Shown: one piece after another, positions 8,045 through 15,251 of the stretch
How the letters are laid out: every line of letters begins with the position of its first letter
Numbering within the stretch: the stretch's first letter is position 1
Source: JAVJUV01 sp047314965
GTDB lineage: Bacteria; Pseudomonadota; Alphaproteobacteria; Rhodobacterales; Rhodobacteraceae
Reading direction: 5' to 3'
DNA length: 64,000 nucleotides
Assembly: GCF_047314965.1 (NCBI RefSeq)
Contig: NZ_JBLBVK010000052.1
Span: forward strand, 1 to 64,000
Program-made: the position numbers and the translations under genes
Notes under the pieces: model-generated
Database searches by the model: none
What the model saw: only the letters and a program-made list of their open reading frames with translations
What the model was told of the DNA's origin: nothing

Positions 8045-9033
8045 TTGGTTTCCTTCGAGAAGATGTACTGGGTGTGTTGTTGATAGACCTCTCCAGGTCG
8101 CAGGACAGCCTGGGGGAAGTCGTCATGGTGGTTGGCGTCGGGCCACACCTGAGGTTCCAGGGCAATGCCCGCATGCGCCCTCAAGGTCTGACCGGAAAGC
8201 CCCGGAAGGTCGACGTTGATCTTGGCCCCGTCATAGACCTGAAGCCCCGGTTCGGTCGTACGCAACTCCATCGCGACCCCACTCGCCGGGCTTGCCAGCC
8301 GGGCAACCGGGCGCAACGGCCCGCGCTCGCGGGACAGGCAGAAATTGTGATCCACCGGATGCGCCCGTCTGACGGGAGCTGGGTTTCGGAAGTCGAACCC
8401 CGTGCCGGCCACGGAGCGGACCTCACCGGTCGGGATAAGCTCTGCATTAACCGGCAAATAGCTCTCTGCATCGACAGTCAGGAGATGGTCCGAAACCGTA
8501 TCTCCGCCGAGATTGAAATAGCTGTGATGCGCGATATTGCAGAGGGTAGGAGCATCGGTTTCGGCTTCGATCCGAATGTCCAGTATCCCGTCCGGCAACA
8601 GCGAGAACGTGACACACGTGGTCAGTTCACCGGGAAAACCCATATCGCCGGCAGCCTGCGTGATCGTCAGCGTCACGCAATCGTCACCGACCTTGTCGAA
8701 CCGCCAAATCCGCTTGCCCATCCCGGCCGCTCCACCATGAAGCAAGTGTTTGCCCAGGAAATTGCGGTCAAGCTGATAGCTCCGCCCGTCCAACTCCAGG
8801 TGACCATCACGAATGCGGTTGGCACAGCGTCCTGCGGTCGCCCCGAAATAGGGCGAGTGCGTGAGATACGGCGCAAATGTATCGAACCCCAGAACCAACG
8901 GCGCGTCATGGCCGTCGATGCGCAGATCCTGAATGACGGCCCCATAACTCAGGACGTTGGCCGTCAGCCCGCCGCCACGAAGGATCACACGCTCTACGGT
9001 GGTGCCATCCGGCATTTGCCCAAACTGGCTCAT
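8041..9033 (-). CDS. Aldose 1-epimerase (mutarotase), GalM family
   Basis: 330 residues. GalM hallmarks: GATAGRCANRI (65-73), a His in LLHGG (99), catalytic His170 in NIAHHSYFNLGG, VDHNF (227-231) and the catalytic Glu293 in GIALEPQVWPD. It interconverts the alpha and beta forms of a free sugar, usually galactose or glucose. In the E. coli sulfoquinovose cluster a mutarotase of this fold (YihR) does the same for sulfoquinovose. It overlaps the downstream dehydrogenase by 4 bp and lies 38 bp after the isomerase gene. Confidence 0.9.
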   Translation of the reverse strand: MSQFGQMPDGTTVERVILRGGGLTANVLSYGAVIQDLRIDGHDAPLVLGFDTFAPYLTHSPYFGATAGRCANRIRDGHLELDGRSYQLDRNFLGKHLLHGGAAGMGKRIWRFDKVGDDCVTLTITQAAGDMGFPGELTTCVTFSLLPDGILDIRIEAETDAPTLCNIAHHSYFNLGGDTVSDHLLTVDAESYLPVNAELIPTGEVRSVAGTGFDFRNPAPVRRAHPVDHNFCLSRERGPLRPVARLASPASGVAMELRTTEPGLQVYDGAKINVDLPGLSGQTLRAHAGIALEPQVWPDANHHDDFPQAVLRPGEVYQQHTQYIFSKETK

Positions 9034-9071
9034 TCACCCCCCGGCATGCGACTGGTCGTTTTCCGCATTGT

Positions 9072-10454
9072 TCACAACTCCAAAAGAGGCAGGCCCATGG
9101 CACCGGCCACGCCGCGAAGGGCGTCCCGGTGATCGCCGTACGCCAACGCCATATGATGCTCCAGCCCGCTGGCGATGATGTCATTCAGCACTGCACCGGC
9201 ATCCCGGTCAAAACGTACGACGCCCGACGTACCCGTAAAGGCCATGGAGCGGCGCAGCATCTCGCCGAAGCCCAGAACCATGTGCGGCCGGCCATGGGCC
9301 TGGCTGATCCGCAGGAAGGTGACCGGCCCGGGTTTCAGCGTGAACTGGTACAAGAGAGGCTGCTTGCGATTTGTGTGGATTGTCGCCTCAGCCGGCCCCT
9401 CCGGATCGCGCATCGACAGCGGCGCCTGCCCGCAGTGCCAGACCACGCCGGTATTGTCTTCCGCATCCATATCCACAAGGTCGGTCAGAAACACCGGCGC
9501 CTGCGCCGCCTGCATCAGGATAAGCTGCGTCAGCGCGCCATAGACATCCGCCTCGCAGGCACAGGGCACCCGCCCCTCGCCCATCATCGCGGCCGGGCCG
9601 CACACCGCGCCACCGTATTCGGTGAATGTCTCGGGCCAGCATCGAATGGCAAAGGCATCATAGCCCCGCGATGCCCGGAGATCGTCCAGCCCCGCCTTGA
9701 GACGCAGGGAGCGGTCCAATTCGTCCTGGTCGACGTCATCCAGCGCGGTGATCTGCTGGGCAACCTCGGCCCGCAGGGCGCGCGCAGTTTCCGCGGGAGC
9801 GGCGCGTGCGGCGGAAAAAAGGCCCTCAAGTTCAAGTTCGTCGACCTCGACACCCGACAGCGCCTTCAATGCCCCGGCGTCATACGCGCAGGTATCGAAC
9901 CCGGCCGGATGTTCGCCGATACGGGCGATACGCTTGCCGCGCAGGCTCTCGGCAATGGCCAATCCCTCTGGCGTAGGCCCAGGCACGGCTTGCGGCTCCA
10001 GGCGCCCCGCCGGACGCTTTCCCGCAAGAAGATCGGCAAGATCGCCCGCAACACCTGTCGACGGGGCGGCATAGAGCCAACCAAAATCCCGTCCGTTCAA
10101 TCCCAGCGCATGGGAGGCAAGGTTGAGTCCACAGAACGAATTCAGCCGCAACCGCCCGCCAATCCGCGGTTCGGGGATCGCCCAGATCGATAGTGGCTGC
10201 GAGAATTCCTTCCCGATCGCCACGGCCATCGAGGCATCGGTGAAAGTCACCTGGAGGATCAGGACATGTTCGGCTCCCGCCGCCTTGACGGCCTCAACAC
10301 CCTCGCGCGTCGCCGTCTCGTCGAAAAGCAGGGACCGCGACCCAACGATGTCGTGGCCCGTGGCGTCCAGCGCCGCCAGCATGGCGGCGAGGTTCTCCTC
10401 GGCAAAGGCAACATCGAACGTTGCCCGACCAAGAGGCAGAATGCCGATCTTCAT
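9072..10454 (-). CDS. L-fucose/arabinose-isomerase-like sugar isomerase
   Basis: 460 residues from the ATG at 10454 (MKIGILPLGRATFDVAF). The N-terminal Rossmann-like domain and the C-terminal acidic/His residues (TEYGGAVCGPAAMMGEG, CEADVYGALTQ, VWHCGQ) match the fucose/arabinose isomerase superfamily, which interconverts aldoses and ketoses with a divalent metal. It starts one base from the stop of the aldolase gene, so it belongs to the same operon. It is not of the YihS (AGE) type. As I recall, some sulfoquinovose pathways (sulfo-EMP2) use an isomerase of this superfamily; assignment to sulfoquinovose is inference. Confidence 0.75.
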   Translation of the reverse strand: MKIGILPLGRATFDVAFAEENLAAMLAALDATGHDIVGSRSLLFDETATREGVEAVKAAGAEHVLILQVTFTDASMAVAIGKEFSQPLSIWAIPEPRIGGRLRLNSFCGLNLASHALGLNGRDFGWLYAAPSTGVAGDLADLLAGKRPAGRLEPQAVPGPTPEGLAIAESLRGKRIARIGEHPAGFDTCAYDAGALKALSGVEVDELELEGLFSAARAAPAETARALRAEVAQQITALDDVDQDELDRSLRLKAGLDDLRASRGYDAFAIRCWPETFTEYGGAVCGPAAMMGEGRVPCACEADVYGALTQLILMQAAQAPVFLTDLVDMDAEDNTGVVWHCGQAPLSMRDPEGPAEATIHTNRKQPLLYQFTLKPGPVTFLRISQAHGRPHMVLGFGEMLRRSMAFTGTSGVVRFDRDAGAVLNDIIASGLEHHMALAYGDHRDALRGVAGAMGLPLLEL

Positions 10455-10455
10455 A

Positions 10456-11487
10456 TCACTCTCCGAAATCGGAGTAGGCGTGCCGGAATCCTGCATCCTT
10501 CGGTTGGAAAGAGGCGCCGTCCGCGCCGAAACAGGGGTGCGACGCCCAGTCCGCAGCACTTTCGTCAGCCAGAGTACAGATATCGTTCATGTAGTCCACG
10601 GCTTCACCTTCCAGTCCCGCACGAATTCGGCCCCAATCGGGATAGGCCTGGAACGCATCGAGCCAGATCGCCCGTCCTGCAAGAAAGCCCGACGCACCCG
10701 CCTTGAATGCGTGTTCCAACACCCGTCGAAACTCCGGCTTTCCTGCTCCGGCGGACAACATGACCCATGGTCGTCCCGCCAGACGCCCCATCTCGTCGAA
10801 CACCGCCTGAACCTCGGCAGAGCCGTCCGCATCCGATGCGTTCACCGGGCTTTCCAGCTTGAAGACGTCGACACCGTAGTCAGGCTTGGCGAACTCCTCG
10901 ACCGAGCCCAGCACGTCGTCGGCCTTCTTGCCCTTCATTTCGACGTAGTCCTTGGTCTGATGGGCATCTTTCGCCAGCGGATAGACCAGCAACTCGAACA
11001 GGAACGGAATGTCGTAGCGGGCGCACGCCTCCCCGATACGCTTCACATAGTCCTGCTGTGCCCGGTTCACATCCGCCTCCGCATCCGGGCGATACCAGGC
11101 AAGAACCTTCACTGCGTCAGCGCCCATCCGCTTGATCTTCGCCACCGACCAGTCGTCGATATCCGAAGACAGGCGCCCCCCCGGCGCTTCCGTGAAAAGC
11201 GAATCCTCCAGCGTCACGATCAGACCCTTCGCGGGCGAAAGCACGTCGATCGCGTGCGGAACCGCATAGTGCGGATCCAGAAGTATCGCGGTCGAGTGCC
11301 CCTGCAAGGTCTCGACCAACAGCCGCTTGAACTCTGCCACCTGATCCCAGGGAGCCTGCTCGACCCCCAGATACTTCGCGATCGGACCCTTGATCGGCGG
11401 CCTCTGATCGACGGCCGTCATCTTGAAAATGCCCCGGGCATCGGCCATCCGCCGCAGCCCCCACAATTTGCCGGGCGTCAGTTGCAT
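10456..11487 (-). CDS. Class I ketose-phosphate aldolase, LacD/YihT family
   Basis: 343 residues from the ATG at 11487, which overlaps the kinase stop by 10 bp. Family signs: DQR (27-29), AVKVL (125-129), the Schiff-base Lys210 in GVDVFKLESPVN, PWVMLSAG (240-247) and GASGFLAGRAIW (264-275), whose Arg272 aligns with the ligand-binding Arg near the end of YihT. LacD cleaves tagatose 1,6-bisphosphate; YihT cleaves 6-deoxy-6-sulfofructose 1-phosphate to DHAP and sulfolactaldehyde. The GASGFLAGRA[IV]W stretch is closer to YihT than to Gram-positive LacD as I remember them. Paired with a YihV-like kinase, the sulfo substrate is favoured. Confidence 0.8.
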   Translation of the reverse strand: MQLTPGKLWGLRRMADARGIFKMTAVDQRPPIKGPIAKYLGVEQAPWDQVAEFKRLLVETLQGHSTAILLDPHYAVPHAIDVLSPAKGLIVTLEDSLFTEAPGGRLSSDIDDWSVAKIKRMGADAVKVLAWYRPDAEADVNRAQQDYVKRIGEACARYDIPFLFELLVYPLAKDAHQTKDYVEMKGKKADDVLGSVEEFAKPDYGVDVFKLESPVNASDADGSAEVQAVFDEMGRLAGRPWVMLSAGAGKPEFRRVLEHAFKAGASGFLAGRAIWLDAFQAYPDWGRIRAGLEGEAVDYMNDICTLADESAADWASHPCFGADGASFQPKDAGFRHAYSDFGE

Positions 11488-12368
11488 GTGACAGCCTCCT
11501 TCATGAAAGTCTCGACTTCTTCTCGGATCGGGCTTCCGGCCCGTCCCCCCTGCCGCGTGCATTTCAGCGCCGCGACCGCATTCGCAAACCGGATTGCCGC
11601 TATCTCATCCGCGCCCTCGGCCAGTCTCAGGGCAAAGGCACCATGCCAGACATCGCCGGCGCCAAGAGTATCGACCACGTCCACGGAATATGCCGGCACG
11701 AACCCCGCGTCGCCTGCGCTGCACCACGCCACGCCCTCGGCTCCCATCGTCACGCAAACCCAGCCCCCGTGATCCTGTACCACGCGCTCGATTGCCACCT
11801 CCGGGGCCAGGTCTGGATAGAAATGCGCAAGACCCTGCTCCGAAAAGGCAAGATGGCTTGCCGGACCGAAAGCATCGATCTCTGCCGGCGCCTCGACATC
11901 CAGAATGCCGGGCACACCCCGTGCGCGCGCCAGTTCCATTGCCGCAAGCGCACCTTCCGACCAGCGCGTATCGGCAAGAACCGCATCCACCTCAGGAGCA
12001 TCGGCAAGATGCCTGGGCGTCTGGATCAGCCGGTCTCCGCGATAATTCATGATCTGCCGCTCGCCGGCGCGGTCGATGAGGATCGAAGAATAGGAAGACT
12101 TCATCCCTGACATGTCCGAAAGCGCAAGATCGACGCCTTCTTTCTCCAGGTCTTCCCGGATCATCTGCCCGATCCTGTCCCCGCCAAGGCGCGTCGAAAG
12201 TAACGCCGTGCCACCCAGCCTGGCCAGTGCCACTGCCGCATTGGCAGCGCACCCTCCGCCGACAACAGCGGCATCAAGGGCGCGATGCTTCATACCCCCC
12301 GACGGAAAGGCGTCCACGTAAAACACAAAGTCCATGACGGCCACGCCGACAACAAGGACCTGGCTCAT
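11478..12368 (-). CDS. PfkB-family kinase, YihV-like (probable 6-deoxy-6-sulfofructose kinase)
   Basis: 296 residues from the ATG at 12368 (RBS GGAG). Ribokinase fold with GGGCAANAAVALARLG (37-52) and the catalytic Asp239 in DTLGAGDVWHG. It aligns along its length with E. coli YihV: VGVAVMDFVFYVD, KSSYSSILID, LADTRW, AFSEQGLA, FANAVAALKCTR and GGRAG all have near-identical counterparts. Lys27, Asn108 and Arg135 fall where YihV has Lys27, Asn109 and Arg138, the residues I recall contacting the sulfonate. It heads the sugar operon 172 bp after the DeoR gene. An ordinary fructokinase or tagatose-6-P kinase is the alternative. Confidence 0.8.
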   Translation of the reverse strand: MSQVLVVGVAVMDFVFYVDAFPSGGMKHRALDAAVVGGGCAANAAVALARLGGTALLSTRLGGDRIGQMIREDLEKEGVDLALSDMSGMKSSYSSILIDRAGERQIMNYRGDRLIQTPRHLADAPEVDAVLADTRWSEGALAAMELARARGVPGILDVEAPAEIDAFGPASHLAFSEQGLAHFYPDLAPEVAIERVVQDHGGWVCVTMGAEGVAWCSAGDAGFVPAYSVDVVDTLGAGDVWHGAFALRLAEGADEIAAIRFANAVAALKCTRQGGRAGSPIREEVETFMKEAVTCN

Positions 12369-12493
12369 GTCCACTCCACCGCTTTGTCGTGATTGAATTC
12401 GGAACGCATCCTGCGGCCTTCGCACTGTCCCACGTCGCGGCATTGAACGTCAGACGCGATGTTTTTCCAAGGGCCCGCATCAGAGCAGGGGGA

Positions 12494-12538
12494 TCGTTTT
12501 TCGATATTTCTTACAAACGAATTTCAAGCGAACGAAGC
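12494..12538 (-). promoter_or_regulatory. Candidate DeoR operator upstream of the sugar operon
   Basis: In the 172-bp gap between the DeoR stop and the kinase start, the + strand shows CGTTTTTCGA at 12495-12504 and two direct AACGAA units at 12516-12521 and 12531-12536, 15 bp apart. The region is AT-rich compared with its surroundings. The TTTTTCG element recurs upstream of the DeoR gene itself. Repeated TTTCG/CGAAA units are typical of DeoR-family sites, so this is the probable control region; no exact promoter is claimed. Confidence 0.4.
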
Positions 12539-12540
12539 CC

Positions 12541-13299
12541 TCAGGCCTCGACCACCCGCACCCTCGCAGCCTGGCACATCTGGCGCAGAACTTCAGAACA
12601 CCGCGTATCGGTAACCAGCACGTCGATGTCCTCGAGATTGCCGATCACCACCGGAGCCATCTTCTGGAACTTGCTGCTATCCGCGCACAGGACGACGTTG
12701 CGCGCATGAGCCATCATGGCCCGCGCCACGGCGACCTGCGCCATGTCATAGTCCAGAAGCGCGCCATCCCGCGCAATGGCCGCCGTTCCCAGAATTGCGA
12801 AATCGGGACGGAACTGAGCAAGGAACTCGATGGCCGCATCCCCGATAATCGCCCCGTCGGACGGACGCACCCGCCCTCCCGTGATCATCACCTCCAATCC
12901 CGGAAACCCTTTGATATCATCACTTATTTTCACGGAATCCGTCACCACTCGAAGCCCCGAATGCCCGGCAAGCGATCGCGCGACGGCGCCGGTCGTTGTT
13001 CCGGAGTTGATCATCACGAGAACGTCGTCGGGGATCATATTCGCGCAAGCGGCACCGATCCGCTCTTTCTGATCCTGCGCAATGGCCTGCCGGGCTTCAA
13101 GCGGCGTGTATTCGGTGCCCGCCAAAAGCGATGCGCCGCCGTGAAAGCGAACCACCTTGTTCATCCGCGCCAGATCCGTCAGGTCGCGGCGAATGGTCTG
13201 CGGCGTCATCTCAAGGTCCGACGCAATCGACTCGACGCTTGCACGCCCCTTTCTTGAAAGAATTTCCATGATCGCCTCTCGGCGCTTGGCGGCGTTCAT
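12541..13299 (-). CDS. DeoR-family transcriptional regulator
   Basis: 252 residues from the ATG at 13299, preceded by AGGGGAA. The N-terminal DeoR helix-turn-helix is clear (RREAIMEILSRKG, VESIASDLEMTPQTIRRDLTDLARMNKVVRFHGGA). The C-terminal sugar-phosphate-sensing domain shows INSGTTTGAVARSLAGH, VMITGGRVRPSDGAIIG and CADSSKF. These regulators usually repress catabolic operons until a phosphorylated sugar binds. It lies upstream of, and in the same direction as, the kinase-aldolase-isomerase operon. E. coli controls its sulfoquinovose genes with a DeoR-family protein (YihW/CsqR), which fits the proposed pathway. Confidence 0.9.
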   Translation of the reverse strand: MNAAKRREAIMEILSRKGRASVESIASDLEMTPQTIRRDLTDLARMNKVVRFHGGASLLAGTEYTPLEARQAIAQDQKERIGAACANMIPDDVLVMINSGTTTGAVARSLAGHSGLRVVTDSVKISDDIKGFPGLEVMITGGRVRPSDGAIIGDAAIEFLAQFRPDFAILGTAAIARDGALLDYDMAQVAVARAMMAHARNVVLCADSSKFQKMAPVVIGNLEDIDVLVTDTRCSEVLRQMCQAARVRVVEA

Positions 13300-13320
13300 T
13301 TCCCCTGCTCCCTTTTCACT

Positions 13321-13345
13321 TTTCATCAAAAACGAAAAAGAGCAC
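13321..13345 (-). promoter_or_regulatory. Candidate DeoR autoregulatory site
   Basis: About 25-45 bp upstream of the DeoR ATG, the minus strand reads CTTTTTCGTTTTTGATGAAA, sharing the TTTTTCG / CGTTTTT element with the site ahead of the kinase gene. It may be the site for self-repression. Similarity is short, so confidence is low. Confidence 0.3.
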
Positions 13346-13386
13346 GCAGGCAAACATCTCCACCACCGCACAGCGAAAAAGGTGGA

Positions 13387-14703
13387 TCAGTCCACCGGCA
13401 AACCCGATGGTACTCGCTCTGGCCGCCCCATAGGCCTCGTCAGCGCTGAGACTCCGGTCAGGCTCTTCAGAAAGGCGACAATCTCCCCAATCTCGCCGTC
13501 GGAGAGAGAGACCGGTACGATATCAAGCGCCCGCCGGTGCCGTTCGCTTTCACGAACATCCGCGCGGACGATGAAATCGGTCTGCGCCAGCCAGGTCGCC
13601 TTCGGCAAACGCGCATTATCGGTGGTCCAAGCGTCAAGCTCTCCGAGCGGGTTCAGATGATGGCGCACGATGCCTTCCAACGTCGGATATGCCCCGTTGT
13701 GGCCATAGGGAGCTGTCAGTTCGACATTGCGCAGCATCGGCGTGCGGAACCGGTAGGCATCCTCCAACCGATCGCTTTCGCCCATCCGCCCGACATCGCG
13801 GGGCTGCGGATCGAACCGACGGGTTTTCCCCGGCCCAAACGCCGGAAGGGCAAGCGCGTGAAATTTCTGGTCGGAGAGAAGCGGACCAGAGTGGCAGGAC
13901 GCGCAATTCGCATTGCCGTAAAACAGTTCCATCCCTGCCAGCGCCTCCGGCGAAAGCGCATCCGACTGGCCTTCGAGATAACGATCAAATGGACTGTCGT
14001 GGTTTCGCCATTCAGTCCCGATGAAGGCAGCCAGCGCATTGGCGATCTCGACAATGGTCACCTGGTCTGACCGTTCGATGTGGTCGAAGGCAGAGACGAA
14101 CATCTCCCCATATTCCGGGATGATCCGAACGCGCTTCGCCAGAATCGGCCACCCCTTGTCGATCCGGTCGTTCACGGCGCCGGTGACTTCGTTCTCCTCC
14201 GGATCGCCGGCCATCTCGAACCGTGCGGTCAAAGGGAAAACGGCCTGAGCGGCGAGGATGGTCTCCAGGCCTTCGGGAAGCCACTCTTCCGCAGGCGAGT
14301 TGAAGCCGTTCCCGTACAGATCCGAGGTCTCAAGCCGCCCGTCATGAAACAGCACTCGGATGTCGCGCGCGCCAAGGTTCCAGAGCGCCGATGCATTGCG
14401 CGGAATGCGCTTCCGGATCCGGTCATCCGGCCCCTCGGTTATGCGTTTTGGCCCAAGCCCCTCGCCGCCTTCACCAATCCCCAGGCTAAGGCCATCCGAG
14501 CCGCCGAAATCGTGGTGGTGACACGTGCCGCAAGAGATATTCCTGTTTCCCGACAGTATCTTGTCGTAGAAAAGAAGCTGACCGATCCGGGCCTTGTCCG
14601 GGTCGAACGCGATGAAATCGCTGTCCTCCAGCGGGCGCGGCAGATCGGCCGCGGCAGCAGGAAGGCCAAGGCAGAGAGCGATGATATGAAAAAAGCGAGT
14701 CAC
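13387..14703 (-). CDS. Di-haem cytochrome c peroxidase / MauG-like protein
   Basis: 438 residues starting at a GTG (14703) with a signal peptide MTRFFHIIALCLGLPAAAA, so the protein is periplasmic. Two c-type haem motifs are visible: CGTCHH (58-63) and CASCH (267-271), with the CCP/MauG pattern (FYDKILSGNRNISCGTCHHHDFGG, FRTPMLRNVELTAPYGHNG near residue 330). Relatives reduce hydrogen peroxide or oxidise protein side chains. It lies between the sugar operon and the TRAP transporter; a role with them is not evident. Its first 18 bp overlap the divergent Sel1 gene's start. Confidence 0.85.
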   Translation of the reverse strand: MTRFFHIIALCLGLPAAAADLPRPLEDSDFIAFDPDKARIGQLLFYDKILSGNRNISCGTCHHHDFGGSDGLSLGIGEGGEGLGPKRITEGPDDRIRKRIPRNASALWNLGARDIRVLFHDGRLETSDLYGNGFNSPAEEWLPEGLETILAAQAVFPLTARFEMAGDPEENEVTGAVNDRIDKGWPILAKRVRIIPEYGEMFVSAFDHIERSDQVTIVEIANALAAFIGTEWRNHDSPFDRYLEGQSDALSPEALAGMELFYGNANCASCHSGPLLSDQKFHALALPAFGPGKTRRFDPQPRDVGRMGESDRLEDAYRFRTPMLRNVELTAPYGHNGAYPTLEGIVRHHLNPLGELDAWTTDNARLPKATWLAQTDFIVRADVRESERHRRALDIVPVSLSDGEIGEIVAFLKSLTGVSALTRPMGRPERVPSGLPVD

Positions 14704-15171
14704 GGTTTTATTTTGTCGATCCTGCTGACGCTCGCAAGTCCGGCTGTGGCGGAGATCGAAGAAGCCCGCGACCTGATGGAGGCCGGGAAATTCGTCGAGG
14801 CGCGCGAGGCGCTCCTGCCCGCAGCTCGGTCCGGCAACGCCGATGCCGAAGAACTGATCGGGGTCATGTATGCATTGGGTCTCGGCGTCGAGCGGGACCC
14901 TGAAAGGGCTTTCGAGTGGTATCTGAGATCATCCATGAAAGGCCATCCGGGTGCTCAGTCTGGTCTCGGTTGGTATTATGAACTCGGTCTCGGCATGCCA
15001 GCGCCCGATCTGGTGCGAGCCTACCTCTGGTACGGACTCTCATCGATCGGTGGAGATCCGGACGCAGTTGATTCTCTTGAAGAAATTCAGAAACGCATGA
15101 CGGCGGAAGAAATCTCCAGAGCACAGGTCCTGATCGACGACTACAAACCCTGGATGTACCCGTTCCGCTAA
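14686..15171 (+). CDS. Secreted Sel1/TPR-repeat protein
   Basis: 161 residues from the ATG at 14686. A signal peptide (MKKASHGFILSILLTLASPAVAE) is followed by Sel1-like repeats (EEARDLMEAGKFVEAREALLPAARSGNADAEELIGVMY..., GVERDPERAFEWYLRSSMKGHPGAQSGLGWYYELG). Sel1 proteins are periplasmic adaptors; no specific partner is apparent. It is divergent from the MauG-like gene and the two overlap at their 5' ends, so the promoters must lie inside each other's coding regions. It ends at the hairpin at 15209-15230. Confidence 0.75.
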   Translation: MKKASHGFILSILLTLASPAVAEIEEARDLMEAGKFVEAREALLPAARSGNADAEELIGVMYALGLGVERDPERAFEWYLRSSMKGHPGAQSGLGWYYELGLGMPAPDLVRAYLWYGLSSIGGDPDAVDSLEEIQKRMTAEEISRAQVLIDDYKPWMYPFR

Positions 15172-15208
15172 GCGACCCACGCGCGTAAATCAGCCGAACC
15201 GTGAAGAA

Positions 15209-15230
15209 GGGGCGCCCCGAAAGGCGCCCC
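15209..15230. terminator. Bidirectional terminator between sel1-like gene and TRAP operon
   Basis: A perfect 8-bp stem GGGGCGCC / GGCGCCCC with a CCGAAA loop, followed on the + strand by CGTTTT. It separates the convergent Sel1 gene and the dctP-like gene. Confidence 0.8.
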
Positions 15231-15251
15231 CGTTTTCATCAGAGAAACCGA

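Noticed and set aside
10456..12368. Reading the kinase/aldolase pair as a plain tagatose-6-phosphate pathway
   Set aside because: Not excluded, but the kinase is closer to YihV with its sulfonate triad and the isomerase, mutarotase and aldehyde dehydrogenase fit sulfoquinovose better. Kept as the main alternative.
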